Shown here: positions 9,252 to 17,772 of the stretch, one piece after another
Numbering within the stretch: position 1 is the first letter of the stretch
How the letters are laid out: the number at the start of each line of letters is the position of its first letter
NCBI RefSeq assembly: GCF_001425575.1
Contig: NZ_LMRD01000008.1
Coordinates: 267,171 to 331,170 of the forward strand
Length of the DNA: 64,000 bases
Reading direction: 5' to 3'
Source of the DNA: Aurantimonas sp. Leaf443
GTDB taxonomy: Bacteria > Pseudomonadota > Alphaproteobacteria > Rhizobiales > Rhizobiaceae
The notes under the pieces: generated by a model
Seen by the model: only the letters and a program-made list of their open reading frames with translations
The model's database searches: none
What the model was told of the DNA's origin: nothing
Position numbers and translations under genes: made by a program

Positions 9252-9319
9252 GGAGCGGCAGTCTCTTCTTGCGAAGGTCGTAGCATCCTTCGAGGCACTG
9301 CGCCGGCGGGGGCTTGGCG

Positions 9320-9360
9320 AAAGAAGGCGGTCGGGGTCTTCCCCGCCGCCTTCTTTGTTT
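9320..9360. terminator. Bidirectional rho-independent terminator
   Basis: AAAGAAGGCGG and CCGCCTTCTTT form an 11-bp stem around a loop that itself contains GGGG/CCCC. TGTTT follows on the plus strand. The A-rich left arm supplies a T-run in the other direction. It terminates the M20 peptidase gene and could back up the terminator of the convergent tctC-like gene. Confidence 0.85.
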
Positions 9361-9389
9361 CTGGACCCCTGCCGAAGGGCGGGGCGAGA

Positions 9390-9415
9390 AGGGCCGCTCC
9401 CGAGGGAACGGCCCT
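9390..9415 (-). terminator. Hairpin terminator of the tctC-like gene
   Basis: AGGGCCG and CGGCCCT flank an inner TCCC/GGGA pairing. The hairpin begins 38 bases downstream of the stop codon at 9453 and is followed on the minus strand by TCTCG rather than a strong T-run. Confidence 0.6.
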
Positions 9416-9452
9416 GTGCAGGTCGGGACCGGCCTTCGCGGGGTCGGCGCCC

Positions 9453-10439
9453 CTATTCGATGCGGGCGCCGGAGGCCTCGATGACCGGCTTCCAGCGCGC
9501 GATCTCGCTCTTGACGTGGGCGGCGAGTTCGTCCGGCGTGCCGCCGACGACGGTCGCGCCGACCTCGGCGAGGCGGGCCTTCACCGCCGGCTCCTGGATC
9601 GCCTTGTTGGCCGCCTCGTTGAGGCGCGCGATCACCTCCGGCGGCGTGCCGGCGGGCGCGAAGAAGGCGTTCCAGGTGTTGGTCTCGTAGCCCGGCACGC
9701 CCGCTTCCTCCATCGTGGGGATGTCGGGGAAGTTTTCGGCGCGCGTCTTCGTCGTCACCGCCAGTGCCCGCAGCTGGCCGGAGCGGATATGCTCGGTCGA
9801 GGAGGGCAGGTTGTCGAAGTTGATCGGCACCGCGCCGGAAATCGCGTCGACGAGCGCCGGCCCCGAGCCCTGATAGGGCACGTGCACCATGTCGACCCCG
9901 GCCATCGACTTGAACAGCTCGCCCGACAGGTGCAGCGGCGTGCCGTTGCCCGACGACGAATAGGTCTCCTCGCCCGGCTTCTCCTTGAGGCGGGCGATCA
10001 GCTCCTTCACGTCCTTCGCCGGATAGTCCTTGTTGACGGTGAGGACGTTCGGCACCGTCACCAGCCAGGCGATCGGGGCGAAGTCCTTCTCGGGATCGAA
10101 CGGGGGCTTGGCGTAGAGCGAGGCGGAGAGGGCGTGCGTGGCGATCGTGCCCATCAGGATCGTGTAGCCGTCGGGCTGGGCCTGCGCCACGAAGCTCGCG
10201 CCCAGATTGCCGCCCGCCCCGCCCTTGTTGTCGACCAGGACCTGCTGGCCGAGTTCGGTGCTCATGGCCTGGGCGATGGTGCGCGCGACGAGATCCGTCG
10301 ATCCGCCCGCGGCGAAGGGCACGACGAGCGTGACCGGCTTCTCGGGAAACCCTTGCGCGGCGGCGGGCAGGGCAAGGCCGAGCGTGCCTGCAAGGAGCGT
10401 GGCGGCGGCGAGTGCGGTGCCGAAGCGGCGTCTGTTCAT
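9453..10439 (-). CDS. TctC/Bug-family periplasmic substrate-binding protein
   Basis: A 328-residue extracytoplasmic solute receptor of the tripartite tricarboxylate transporter (Bug) family. A signal peptide ends near AAAQ (residue 29) and is followed by the family opening FPEKPVTLVVPFAAGGSTDLVAR. Other family blocks are VDNKGGAGGNLG and VPYQGSGPALVDAISGAVPINFDN. GGAGGA about 6 bases upstream selects this ATG over longer frames. No TctA/TctB membrane genes are adjacent. Such orphan receptors are common in alpha- and betaproteobacteria, and the ligand (often a carboxylate) is unknown here. Confidence 0.9.
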   Translation of the reverse strand: MNRRRFGTALAAATLLAGTLGLALPAAAQGFPEKPVTLVVPFAAGGSTDLVARTIAQAMSTELGQQVLVDNKGGAGGNLGASFVAQAQPDGYTILMGTIATHALSASLYAKPPFDPEKDFAPIAWLVTVPNVLTVNKDYPAKDVKELIARLKEKPGEETYSSSGNGTPLHLSGELFKSMAGVDMVHVPYQGSGPALVDAISGAVPINFDNLPSSTEHIRSGQLRALAVTTKTRAENFPDIPTMEEAGVPGYETNTWNAFFAPAGTPPEVIARLNEAANKAIQEPAVKARLAEVGATVVGGTPDELAAHVKSEIARWKPVIEASGARIE

Positions 10440-10741
10440 GTGTCGTCCTCCCGAAAGCCGCGCGAGTTCGCGGCGGTCCCTGGGGCGGAGTTTTGGCAAG
10501 GATGGCGCGCGCCCGCAAGGCGAGGCCCGCCGCGGTCGATCGCGTCCGGCTCCACACCGTCCGGCGCGGGTCTGCGTGTCGAGGGGCCCGCGCCTTGCGC
10601 TTCGGTGCCTGTTGCCCCCGCGCCACGCGTGGCCAAAGCGCAACGCGCATCGTGCGAAGCGCGAGGGAGCGGACGGAACACCTTGCCAGGACAGGAGAGT
10701 TCCCGACATCTGCGGACAACGACGCTCTCAGGTTCGATGCC
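10440..10741. other. Divergent intergenic region, tctC-like / mipA-like
   Basis: About 300 bases between divergent genes. It must hold both promoters. Apart from the GGAGGA site for the tctC-like gene I see no distinctive repeat or operator. Confidence 0.5.
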
Positions 10742-11563
10742 ATGATCTCCCGCTTCTCCCTGCCGCTCCTCGCCCTTCTCGCCCTGCCGGGCGCGGCGCT
10801 CGCCGCCGACGCGACGGTCGGCCCCTACGAGGCGGCCCCCGCGCCCCTCGTCACGGCCGCCAACGACTACGGCGACAGCGACATCGTCATCGAGCTCGGC
10901 ATTTCCGGCATCATGGTCCCCTCCTACGAGGGCTCCGACGACGTGGACTTCGGCGTCTCGCCGATCATCGACCTCGAATACCTGAACATTCCGGGCATCG
11001 GCGCCTTCGGCGGCAAGGACGGGCGCGGCTTCTCCATCGGCCCCTCCTTCGGCTATACCGGCGAGCGCGACGAGGACGACCTCGTCGGCCTGAACGACGT
11101 CGACGCGACCTACGAGATCGGCCTCAAGGCCAGCTACGAGTGGGACTATGCCGAGATCTACGGCGCCGGCCGCTACGCGTTCGGCGGTGCCGAGGGCGTC
11201 ATCGGCGAAGTCGGCGGCAACCTCATCGCGCGTCCGACAGAGGCCTGGGAGCTGAAGGCCGGCCCGCTCGCCACCTTCGCCTCCTCCGGCTACATGGACG
11301 AGTACTTCTCCGTCAGCGCCGCGGAAGCGGCGCGCAGCGGCGGCAAGTTCGACGCCTACGAGGCGGATGGCGGCTTCAAGTCGGTCGGCGTCGCGGCCTC
11401 GGCCAAGTACGAGGTCTTCACCGACTGGTTCCTGCGGGCCGACGCCTCCTACGAGCGCCTCGTGAGCGACGCCAAGGATTCGCCGGTGGTGGACGCCGGC
11501 AGCGCCGACCAGTTCCGCGTCGGCCTCGGCGTCTCGCACCGCTTCTCGCTCGACCTCTTCTGA
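10742..11563 (+). CDS. MipA/OmpV-family outer-membrane protein
   Basis: A 273-residue predicted outer-membrane beta-barrel. The signal peptide MISRFSLPLLALLALPGAALA is cleaved before ADA. The body has alternating aromatic/glycine strands typical of the MipA/OmpV family (GISGIMVPSYEGSDDVDFGVSPIIDLEY near the start, FSIGPSFGYTGERDEDD after). It ends in a terminal Phe (HRFSLDLF), the usual BAM-recognition signal. E. coli MipA scaffolds peptidoglycan enzymes; most homologues are poorly characterised. The ribosome site is weak; the signal peptide position fixes the start. Confidence 0.88.
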   Translation: MISRFSLPLLALLALPGAALAADATVGPYEAAPAPLVTAANDYGDSDIVIELGISGIMVPSYEGSDDVDFGVSPIIDLEYLNIPGIGAFGGKDGRGFSIGPSFGYTGERDEDDLVGLNDVDATYEIGLKASYEWDYAEIYGAGRYAFGGAEGVIGEVGGNLIARPTEAWELKAGPLATFASSGYMDEYFSVSAAEAARSGGKFDAYEADGGFKSVGVAASAKYEVFTDWFLRADASYERLVSDAKDSPVVDAGSADQFRVGLGVSHRFSLDLF

Positions 11564-11569
11564 GAAACG

Positions 11570-11593
11570 GGCCGCGCGCATCGCGTCGCGGCC
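11570..11593 (+). terminator. Hairpin after the MipA/OmpV gene
   Basis: GGCCGCG and CGCGGCC form a 7-bp GC stem with a 10-base loop, beginning 7 bases after the stop. There is no T-run. Confidence 0.45.
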
Positions 11594-11685
11594 AAGCAAT
11601 CTGCGATCACGGCGGCGCGAGACGGGAAACCGTCCGCGCCGTCTTCCGTTCTGCCGGGAGCGAAACGTAGTTCCCGGAGACCGGC

Positions 11686-12507
11686 ATGCCCACGATCACC
11701 GCCCGCGACGGCACCCCGATCCACGTCAACGACTGGGGCACCGGTCGCACGATCGTTCTCGTCCACGGCTGGCCGCTCTCGTCGGAAATGTGGGAGTACA
11801 ACGCCATCCCGCTCGCCGAGCAGGGCTTTCGCGTCGTCTCCTACGACCGGCGCGGCTTCGGCCGGTCCGGCAAGCCCTATACGGGTTACGACTACGACAC
11901 GATGACGGACGATCTCGCGGCGGTCTTCGACGAGCTCGACCTGTCGGACGCCGTCCTCGTCGGCTTCTCAATGGGCGGGGGCGAGGTCGCCCGCTACATG
12001 ACGCGCCACCAGGGCCGGGGCGTCGGCAAGGCGGTGCTCGTCTCCTCCGTCGTGCCCTATCTCCTGAAGGGCCCGGACAATCCGGACGGGGTCGACCAGT
12101 CGGTCTTCGACGAGTTCGTGGAGGGCCTGCGCGCCGACCGGCCGAACTTCCTGCACGATTTCGGCAAGGCCTTCTACGGCGCCGGCCTTCTGAACTTCTC
12201 GCTCTCGGCGCCCTTCCTCGACTGGACGCAGGGGCTCGCACTGCAGGCCAGCCCGAAGGCGACGCTCGACTGCGTCAGGGCCTTCTCCGCCACCGACTTC
12301 AGGCCCGACACGAAGAACTTCCGCGTGCCGACGCTCGTCATCCACGGCTCGGGCGACAAGACCGTGCCGCTCGAGGTCTCCGGACAGCGGGCGCACGAGA
12401 TGATCGCGGGCTCGGAGCTCGTGGTCTACGAGGGCGCCGCCCACGGTCTGCACTATACCGAACGCGACCGGCTCAACGCCGACCTCGCCCGCTTCGCGCG
12501 CGGCTGA
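11686..12507 (+). CDS. Alpha/beta-fold hydrolase (non-heme chloroperoxidase/arylesterase-like)
   Basis: A 273-residue hydrolase. The oxyanion segment VLVHGWPLSS (about 25-33), the strand-turn motif DRRGFGRSGKP, and the nucleophile elbow GFSMGGG with Ser95 are typical of cofactor-free haloperoxidase-type esterases. The Asp is probably in GSGDKTVP and the catalytic His in YEGAAHGLHYTE near the C-terminus. Members hydrolyse small esters and show perhydrolase side activity; the natural substrate is unknown. It lies about 120 bases after the OmpV-type gene and may be transcribed separately. A convergent gene with a shared hairpin follows. Confidence 0.88.
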   Translation: MPTITARDGTPIHVNDWGTGRTIVLVHGWPLSSEMWEYNAIPLAEQGFRVVSYDRRGFGRSGKPYTGYDYDTMTDDLAAVFDELDLSDAVLVGFSMGGGEVARYMTRHQGRGVGKAVLVSSVVPYLLKGPDNPDGVDQSVFDEFVEGLRADRPNFLHDFGKAFYGAGLLNFSLSAPFLDWTQGLALQASPKATLDCVRAFSATDFRPDTKNFRVPTLVIHGSGDKTVPLEVSGQRAHEMIAGSELVVYEGAAHGLHYTERDRLNADLARFARG

Positions 12508-12528
12508 CGTCCGGTGCCCGTCGCGCGT

Positions 12529-12546
12529 CGCCGGAGCCCTCCGGCG
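12529..12546. terminator. Hairpin between convergent genes
   Basis: CGCCGGAG-CC-CTCCGGCG is a perfect 8-bp inverted repeat. It lies between the stops of the alpha/beta hydrolase gene (12507) and the convergent synthase gene (12552), so it could serve both strands. There is no T-run. Confidence 0.5.
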
Positions 12547-12551
12547 GCGCG

Positions 12552-13709
12552 CTACTTGCCGAGGACGCCGCGCAGGCCCCCGCCGATGAGGATGGCGACG
12601 TCCATGGCGGCGAGATAGGGATTGGAGGCGGCGGGCACCGCCAGGAAGCGCGGCTCCCAGCGCGGCTCGAACTTCGCCTTGAAGGCGAGCAGCCCCTTGA
12701 AGTTGTAGAACTGTTCGCCGCGCTCGAACACCGCCTGCCCGACGCGGTTCCAGACCGGCGTGCCCGGCGCCTCGGCGATCCCCTTCAGCGGCGCCATGCC
12801 GAGATTGAGCGTGGCGAAGCCGTCCGCCCGCAGCGTCTCGATGATCCGGACGAAGAGGAGGTCCATCAACCCGCGATGGACGCCCGGCGCGAAGCGCATG
12901 AGGTCGATGAAGGCGCCGCCCTTCACCGGCGTCGACAGGACGGAGGCGAAGGCGACGAGCCGCCCCTCGAAGCGCATCGTGGCGACGGGCTGGCCGGCGA
13001 GATAGGCCGGATCGAACGTGCCGAGCGAGAAGCCCTTCTCGCGCGCCCGGTGATGGGCGAGCCACTGGCGCGAGACCTCCTCCAGCTCGGTCATCAGCGC
13101 GGCGACGCCGCCGGCCTCCACCATGGCGAAGGCGAGCCCGTCGCGCTCGGCACGGTTGGTGGCGCGGCGCAGGTTCGCCCAGCGCCCGCCCTTCATGTCG
13201 AAGCCCGGCAGATCGACGAGGGCCTGTTCGCCGAGCTTGTAGCCGCGCAGACCGGCGGGGGCGGCGGCCTGAAGAAATTCCTGCGAGGCCTGGTAGAAGA
13301 CCGGCCGGGCGCCCTCGGCCCGCGCCAGCGCCGCGAAGCGCTCCACGAGCCCCGGCAGGCGCTCGCGATTGCCGACGGGATCGCCGAGGGCGACGAGCGA
13401 GCGCCCGCGCCGCGCATACATCACGAACGCGTCGCCCTCCTCGGCGAGGAGGATGTCCTTGTCGCCCATGCGCGCGAGATTGGCCTCGCCGCACCCCTGC
13501 CGCTCGACGATGGCGAGCGCTGCCGAAAGGGCCTCTCCCCGCGCCGGACCGGATGCGGCGCCGCGTCGCCGTCGCGTCGGCGGCGCCAGGAAGCCGCGGC
13601 GGCGCAAAGCCTCCACGAGCGGCGGGCCGGCGGGCGCGTCCGGCGCCGGCGGGGCGGGCTCGAAGGGCGAAGGCCCGGCATCGTTTCCCGCGGCGCGCGC
13701 AAGGCTCAT
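12552..13709 (-). CDS. Stand-alone phosphatidylglycerol lysyltransferase (MprF C-terminal, DUF2156) domain protein
   Basis: A 385-residue protein consisting only of the tandem GNAT-fold synthase domain of MprF/LpiA proteins. Blocks include LVALGDPVG, FYQASQEFL, YKLGEQALVDLPGFDMKGGRWANLRRATNRAERDG (given in part), FIDLMRFAPG and NLGMAPLKG, then FYNFKGLLAFKAKFEPRWEPRFL. In MprF this domain transfers an amino acid from aminoacyl-tRNA to phosphatidylglycerol. The N-terminal flippase helices are absent and the first 60 residues are Pro/Arg/Ala-rich. Without a membrane part it may be soluble or peripheral. Transferred amino acid and acceptor are unknown. It is divergent from the 5'-nucleotidase gene. 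Confidence 0.85.
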   Translation of the reverse strand: MSLARAAGNDAGPSPFEPAPPAPDAPAGPPLVEALRRRGFLAPPTRRRRGAASGPARGEALSAALAIVERQGCGEANLARMGDKDILLAEEGDAFVMYARRGRSLVALGDPVGNRERLPGLVERFAALARAEGARPVFYQASQEFLQAAAPAGLRGYKLGEQALVDLPGFDMKGGRWANLRRATNRAERDGLAFAMVEAGGVAALMTELEEVSRQWLAHHRAREKGFSLGTFDPAYLAGQPVATMRFEGRLVAFASVLSTPVKGGAFIDLMRFAPGVHRGLMDLLFVRIIETLRADGFATLNLGMAPLKGIAEAPGTPVWNRVGQAVFERGEQFYNFKGLLAFKAKFEPRWEPRFLAVPAASNPYLAAMDVAILIGGGLRGVLGK

Positions 13710-13867
13710 GGCGATCCCATCGGTGGTCCGGCACGCATCGCGTGTCCGCGCGGCTGCTTCCGCGGAGGAAGTTCGGGCTCCTCCATGGGACGGATGGCTT
13801 GCGCTGGTCTGAAGTCCGGCGATAGACCTCGCAAGGAACGGTCCGCAGCCCTGGAGACAGATCCTCG

Positions 13868-15469
13868 ATGACGAAGCTCGCCCGCATCGCCGCCGCCCTC
13901 GCTTTGTCCAGCGCCGGCGCCGCGCCGGCGCTCGCCGACTTCAAGCTGACGATCCTCCACACCAACGACATCCACAGCCGCGCCGAGCCGATCAACAAAT
14001 ACGACAGCACCTGCTCGGCCAAGGAGATCGAGGAGAAGGCCTGCTTCGGCGGCTATGCGCGCGTCGTCGCCGCGATCGCGGCCAAGCGCGCGACGGTGGA
14101 GAACCCGCTGGTGCTCGACGCCGGCGACCAGTTCCAGGGCTCGCTCTTCTACAACCAGTACAAGGGCGCGGCCGCCGCCGAGTTCATGAAGGCCGCCGGC
14201 TACGAGGCGATGGCCGTCGGCAATCACGAGTTCGACGACGGGCCGAAGGTGCTGGAGCCCTTCGTCGCGATGCTGCCCTTCCCCGTCCTGATGGCCAATG
14301 CCGACACCACGCGCGAGCCCGAGCTGCACAAGTCGGTCCTGCCCTCCACCGTCGTCGAGAAGGGCGGCGAGCGCATCGGCATCATCGGCCTGACGCCGCA
14401 GGACAACCCGGAGATCGCGAGCCCCGGCCCGACGATCGACTTCCTCGACCCGATCCCCGCGGTGAAGGCGGAGGTCGAGAGACTGACGAAGGACGAGGTG
14501 ACCAAGATCGTCCTTCTCAGCCATTCGGGCTACGAGATCGACAAGCGCATCGCCGCCGCCGTCGACGGGATCGACGTGATCGTCGGCGGCCATACGCACA
14601 CGCTCCTCTCCAACACCGACAAGGCCGCGAGCGGCGCCTATCCCACCCTCGTGCGCTCGCCGGACGGCACCGAGGTGCCGATCGTGCAGGCCTATGCCTA
14701 TTCCAAGTATCTCGGCCAGCTCGATCTCGTCTTCGACAACAAGGGCCGCGTCACCTCGGCCAAGGGCGAGCCGATCCTCCTCGATTCCAACGTGCCCGAG
14801 GACGCGGCGATGAAGGCGCGGGTGGCCGAGCTCGGCAAGCCGCTGGAGGAGATCCGCGCCAAGGTCGTGGCCTCCACGACCGCGCCCATCGACGGCTCGC
14901 GCGAGACCTGCCGCGTCAGGGAATGCGAGATGGGCGACCTCGTCGCCGACGCCATGCTGGACCGGGTGAAGGACCAGGGCGTGACCATCGCCTATGCCAA
15001 TGGCGGGGGCCTTCGCGCCTCGATCGACGCGGGCGAGGTGACGATGGGCGAGGTGCTGACCGTCCTGCCCTTCCAGAACACGCTCGCGACCTTCGAACTG
15101 AAGGGGGCCGACCTGAAGGCCGCGCTCGAGAACGGCGTCGGCAGCGTGGAAGAGCTCGCCGGGCGCTTTCCCCAGGTGGCGGGCCTGAAATTCACCTGGG
15201 ATCCGCGCAAGCCCAAGGGCGAGCGCATCGTCTCGGTGGAGGTGAAGGAAGGATCGGCCTTCGTGCCGCTCGACCCCGAGAAGGTCTATCTCGTCGTCTC
15301 CAACAACTACATGCGCGGCGGCGGCGACGGCTACAAGGTCTTCGCCGAGAAGGGCATGAAGGCCTACGACTACGGTCCCTCGCTCGAGGAGACGGTGGCC
15401 GACTATCTCGGCAAGGCGAACGGCGCCTACAAGCCCTTCACCGAAGACCGGATCACGCAGGCGCAGTAG
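13868..15469 (+). CDS. Periplasmic 5'-nucleotidase / metallophosphoesterase (UshA-like)
   Basis: A 533-residue exported enzyme that dephosphorylates nucleotides or related phosphoesters. The signal peptide ends at PALA (residue 23). The N-terminal di-metal phosphoesterase domain has [37 protein letters not shown] and GGHTH. The C-terminal substrate-binding domain has the typical [26 protein letters not shown] and [16 protein letters not shown]. Length agrees with UshA (550). There is no C-terminal anchor, so it should be free in the periplasm. The next gene begins about 70 bases downstream. Confidence 0.95.
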   Translation: MTKLARIAAALALSSAGAAPALADFKLTILHTNDIHSRAEPINKYDSTCSAKEIEEKACFGGYARVVAAIAAKRATVENPLVLDAGDQFQGSLFYNQYKGAAAAEFMKAAGYEAMAVGNHEFDDGPKVLEPFVAMLPFPVLMANADTTREPELHKSVLPSTVVEKGGERIGIIGLTPQDNPEIASPGPTIDFLDPIPAVKAEVERLTKDEVTKIVLLSHSGYEIDKRIAAAVDGIDVIVGGHTHTLLSNTDKAASGAYPTLVRSPDGTEVPIVQAYAYSKYLGQLDLVFDNKGRVTSAKGEPILLDSNVPEDAAMKARVAELGKPLEEIRAKVVASTTAPIDGSRETCRVRECEMGDLVADAMLDRVKDQGVTIAYANGGGLRASIDAGEVTMGEVLTVLPFQNTLATFELKGADLKAALENGVGSVEELAGRFPQVAGLKFTWDPRKPKGERIVSVEVKEGSAFVPLDPEKVYLVVSNNYMRGGGDGYKVFAEKGMKAYDYGPSLEETVADYLGKANGAYKPFTEDRITQAQ

Positions 15470-15542
15470 CGCCGGCCGTTCCCGGCGCGCGGCCCCGTCC
15501 CACCGATGGGGCGGCGCGCGCCCCAGTCCAGCGGAGAGATCG

Positions 15543-16136
15543 ATGGCGAAGGTCGGGGCGATCCCCCCATCCCGGCGGGGCCTTTCGGCGGGCCACGCGC
15601 TCGCGGCCCTGTGCATCGCCGCGGCCACGGCGGCGATCCTTCTGGCCATGGGCCGCACGCCGATCTGCCCCTGCGGGACGGTGAAGCTCTGGCACGGCGT
15701 GGTGCAGAGTTCCGAAAACTCCCAGCACATCGCCGACTGGTACGCGCCCTCCCATCTCATCCACGGGCTGATCTTCTACGGGCTCGCCCATCTCCTCCTG
15801 CCGAACCGCCCGCTCGGCCTGCGCTTCCTCGCCGCCCTCCTCGTGGAAGCGGCCTGGGAGATCGCCGAGAACACGCCGGCCGTGATCGAGCGCTACCGCG
15901 CGGCCACGATCGCGCTCGACTATTTCGGCGACAGCGTCCTCAACTCCATGGCCGATCTCTCCTTCATGGCGCTCGGCTTCTGGCTCGCCTCGCGCCTGCC
16001 AGTGGCCTGGAGCGTCGCGATCACGCTGGTGCTGGAGATCGTGGTCGGCGCGCTCATCCGCGACAACCTCACCCTCAACGTCCTCATGCTCGTCTGGCCG
16101 CTCGACGCGGTGCGCGCCTGGCAGGCGGGCGGGTAA
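15543..16136 (+). CDS. UPF0314/DUF2585 membrane protein
   Basis: A 197-residue inner-membrane protein with about five predicted helices. Family hallmarks are [16 protein letters not shown] followed by [23 protein letters not shown], then [15 protein letters not shown]. The conserved cysteines, His and acidic residues facing one side suggest an enzyme or redox-active protein, but no function is established. The family is largely restricted to alphaproteobacteria, which supports the taxonomic call. It is convergent with the ROK regulator gene, with only 19 bases between the two stops. Confidence 0.9.
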   Translation: MAKVGAIPPSRRGLSAGHALAALCIAAATAAILLAMGRTPICPCGTVKLWHGVVQSSENSQHIADWYAPSHLIHGLIFYGLAHLLLPNRPLGLRFLAALLVEAAWEIAENTPAVIERYRAATIALDYFGDSVLNSMADLSFMALGFWLASRLPVAWSVAITLVLEIVVGALIRDNLTLNVLMLVWPLDAVRAWQAGG

Positions 16137-16155
16137 GGACGGGCGTCGCGCGCCC

Positions 16156-17415
16156 TCAGCCCTTGTCGGTGTAGAGCACGCGGTGGTCGAGGAGGAAGCG
16201 GGCGAAGAAGGGCAGGCTGGCCGATCCGATCTCGCGGGCGGGCGAGCCGATCGTGCCGGGGCGCACGTCCACCGGCGTCAGGCCCTCGCGCTTGAGCGTG
16301 CCCATGGCGCGCGCGGTGGCGGCCACGAGCCGGGCGCGCACGGACGGGGGAAAGCTGCCGTCGATCACCGCGCATTCGAAGTCGTAGACCGAGGCGGCGG
16401 CGACGATGGCATAGGCGAGGCCGTAGGCGCAGGTCTCCAGCCAGCGATCGAGCAACGGGCCGAGGCTCTCGAAGGCCGCTTCCGAGCGCCAGATCTCCTG
16501 CGGGTCGCCCCCTTCGGCGACGATCATCTTCTCCAGGACGTGGATCGAGGCGAAGTTGATGAGCTGGTCGAAGCCGCCCTCGCGGCGCGGCACGGGCATG
16601 GAGCCGAGCGCGCCGGCATTCCCGGACCGGCCCACCACCACGTCGCCGGCGATGACGATGCCCCCGCCGACGAAGGCGCCGACGAAGAAGTAGAGATAGT
16701 CGTTGGAGGTCGTCTGGCCGAAGACGTGTTCGGCGGCGCAGGCGGCGGTGGCGTCGTTGGTGAGTTCCACCGGCTTGCCCGTCAGGGCGCCGAGCTCGGC
16801 GGCGATGTCGACGCTGCGCCATTCGTCCATCGTGCCGGCCGGCGCGCCGATCTCCTCGCCCCAGGCCCAGAGCTCGAAGGGCATGGCGACGCCGAGGCCG
16901 AAGATGCGCGGGCGCAGCCGCGGGCTCAGCGCCTGCACGAGCCGGGCCTCCGCCTCCTGGACGAAGGCGAGGATCTCGGCGACGCGCGGCAGCGCGTAGG
17001 TGCGCCGCTCGTGGCCTCGGATGGCGCCGACGAAATCCATCAGCACGAGGTCGACCGAGCGCCGGCCGATCTTGAGGCCGAGCGAGAAGGCGCCGTCGGG
17101 ATTGAGGCGCATGGGGATGGAGGGCTGGCCGACGCGCCCGCGGCGCGGCTTCTCGCGCAGCACCAGTTCCTCCGCCTCGAGCGCGCGCATGATGACCGAG
17201 GCGGTCTGCGGCGAGAGGCCGGTGCGGCGGGCGATGTCGGCCTTGGCGAGTTCGCCGTGGCGGCGGATCAGCGAGAGCACGGCCCGCTCGTTATGGGCGC
17301 GCAGGCCCGACTGGTTGGAGCCGCGCATGCGCTCGTCGGTGGCGAGCGGGACGGCGGCCGGGGCGGTCACGCCCCCGTCGCGGTCCGGTCCTGCAGCTAT
17401 ATGCGGCTCCGCCAT
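16156..17415 (-). CDS. ROK-family transcriptional regulator (FrcR-like)
   Basis: A 419-residue regulator. The winged helix-turn-helix (about residues 36-90) reads NERAVLSLIRRHGELAKADIARRTGLSPQ in part and continues TASVIMRALEAEELV. The ROK sugar-kinase-like domain follows, with GLGVAMP, ELTNDATAACAAEHVFG and FFVGAFVGGGIVIAGDVVVGRSGNAGALG. The usual ROK zinc motif (CxCGxxGC) is absent: the segment after AGALGS reads MPVPRREGGFDQL. GGGGGAA upstream supports the ATG. It is divergent from frcB, so it most likely senses the sugar or its phosphate and represses the transporter through the palindrome at 17633-17653. Confidence 0.88.
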   Translation of the reverse strand: MAEPHIAAGPDRDGGVTAPAAVPLATDERMRGSNQSGLRAHNERAVLSLIRRHGELAKADIARRTGLSPQTASVIMRALEAEELVLREKPRRGRVGQPSIPMRLNPDGAFSLGLKIGRRSVDLVLMDFVGAIRGHERRTYALPRVAEILAFVQEAEARLVQALSPRLRPRIFGLGVAMPFELWAWGEEIGAPAGTMDEWRSVDIAAELGALTGKPVELTNDATAACAAEHVFGQTTSNDYLYFFVGAFVGGGIVIAGDVVVGRSGNAGALGSMPVPRREGGFDQLINFASIHVLEKMIVAEGGDPQEIWRSEAAFESLGPLLDRWLETCAYGLAYAIVAAASVYDFECAVIDGSFPPSVRARLVAATARAMGTLKREGLTPVDVRPGTIGSPAREIGSASLPFFARFLLDHRVLYTDKG

Positions 17416-17632
17416 CTCGTTCCCCCCGCTTCTCGATCCGTCCGCGCGCCCGGCGTCCGAGGGCGCGCGTCGCCCGATCGCCCGGCCTTGATGCCCCCTC
17501 GGCGATGCGGGACAGGCCCGATCGCCGCAGGAGGCCCGAGAGGCGGTACCGATCGGCTTCCCAGAAGGCCGGGACCGTGCCATCCTCTTCTCCCGCCTCG
17601 CAGATTTCCACGTCGCCCCGCCCGGGTCAATA

Positions 17633-17653
17633 AATAAATCCACGTGATTTATT
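17633..17653. promoter_or_regulatory. Probable ROK-regulator operator
   Basis: AATAAATC and GATTTATT form perfect 8-bp arms around CACGT (21 bp in total). AT-rich arms with a GC centre resemble operators of NagC/XylR-type ROK repressors. It abuts the frcB -35 box, so occupancy would block RNA polymerase. Confidence 0.75.
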
Positions 17654-17657
17654 ATTG

Positions 17658-17663
17658 TTGACA
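17658..17663 (+). promoter_or_regulatory. -35 box of the frcB promoter
   Basis: A perfect TTGACA lies five bases after the palindrome and about 110 bases upstream of the frcB start. No good -10 hexamer is visible at 17 bp spacing (GTTCCT), so the exact start site is uncertain. Confidence 0.5.
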
Positions 17664-17772
17664 GGCGGCCGGCGGTTGTGGTTCCTTGAATGGGACGGGT
17701 CCGGCAGGGAGGTCGACCCACCATGCACGACGGCGCCTGCCCAGCCGCGGCATCTCTCGGGAGGAGATCCAC

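Larger units (their letters stand above)
17416..17772. other. Divergent control region between the ROK regulator and frcB
   Basis: About 360 bases. The plus-strand half contains an AT-rich palindrome (17633-17653) immediately followed by a TTGACA box (17658-17663), and a strong GGGAGGAG ribosome site for frcB at about 17758-17765. The half nearer the regulator gene shows no clear motif. Confidence 0.7.
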
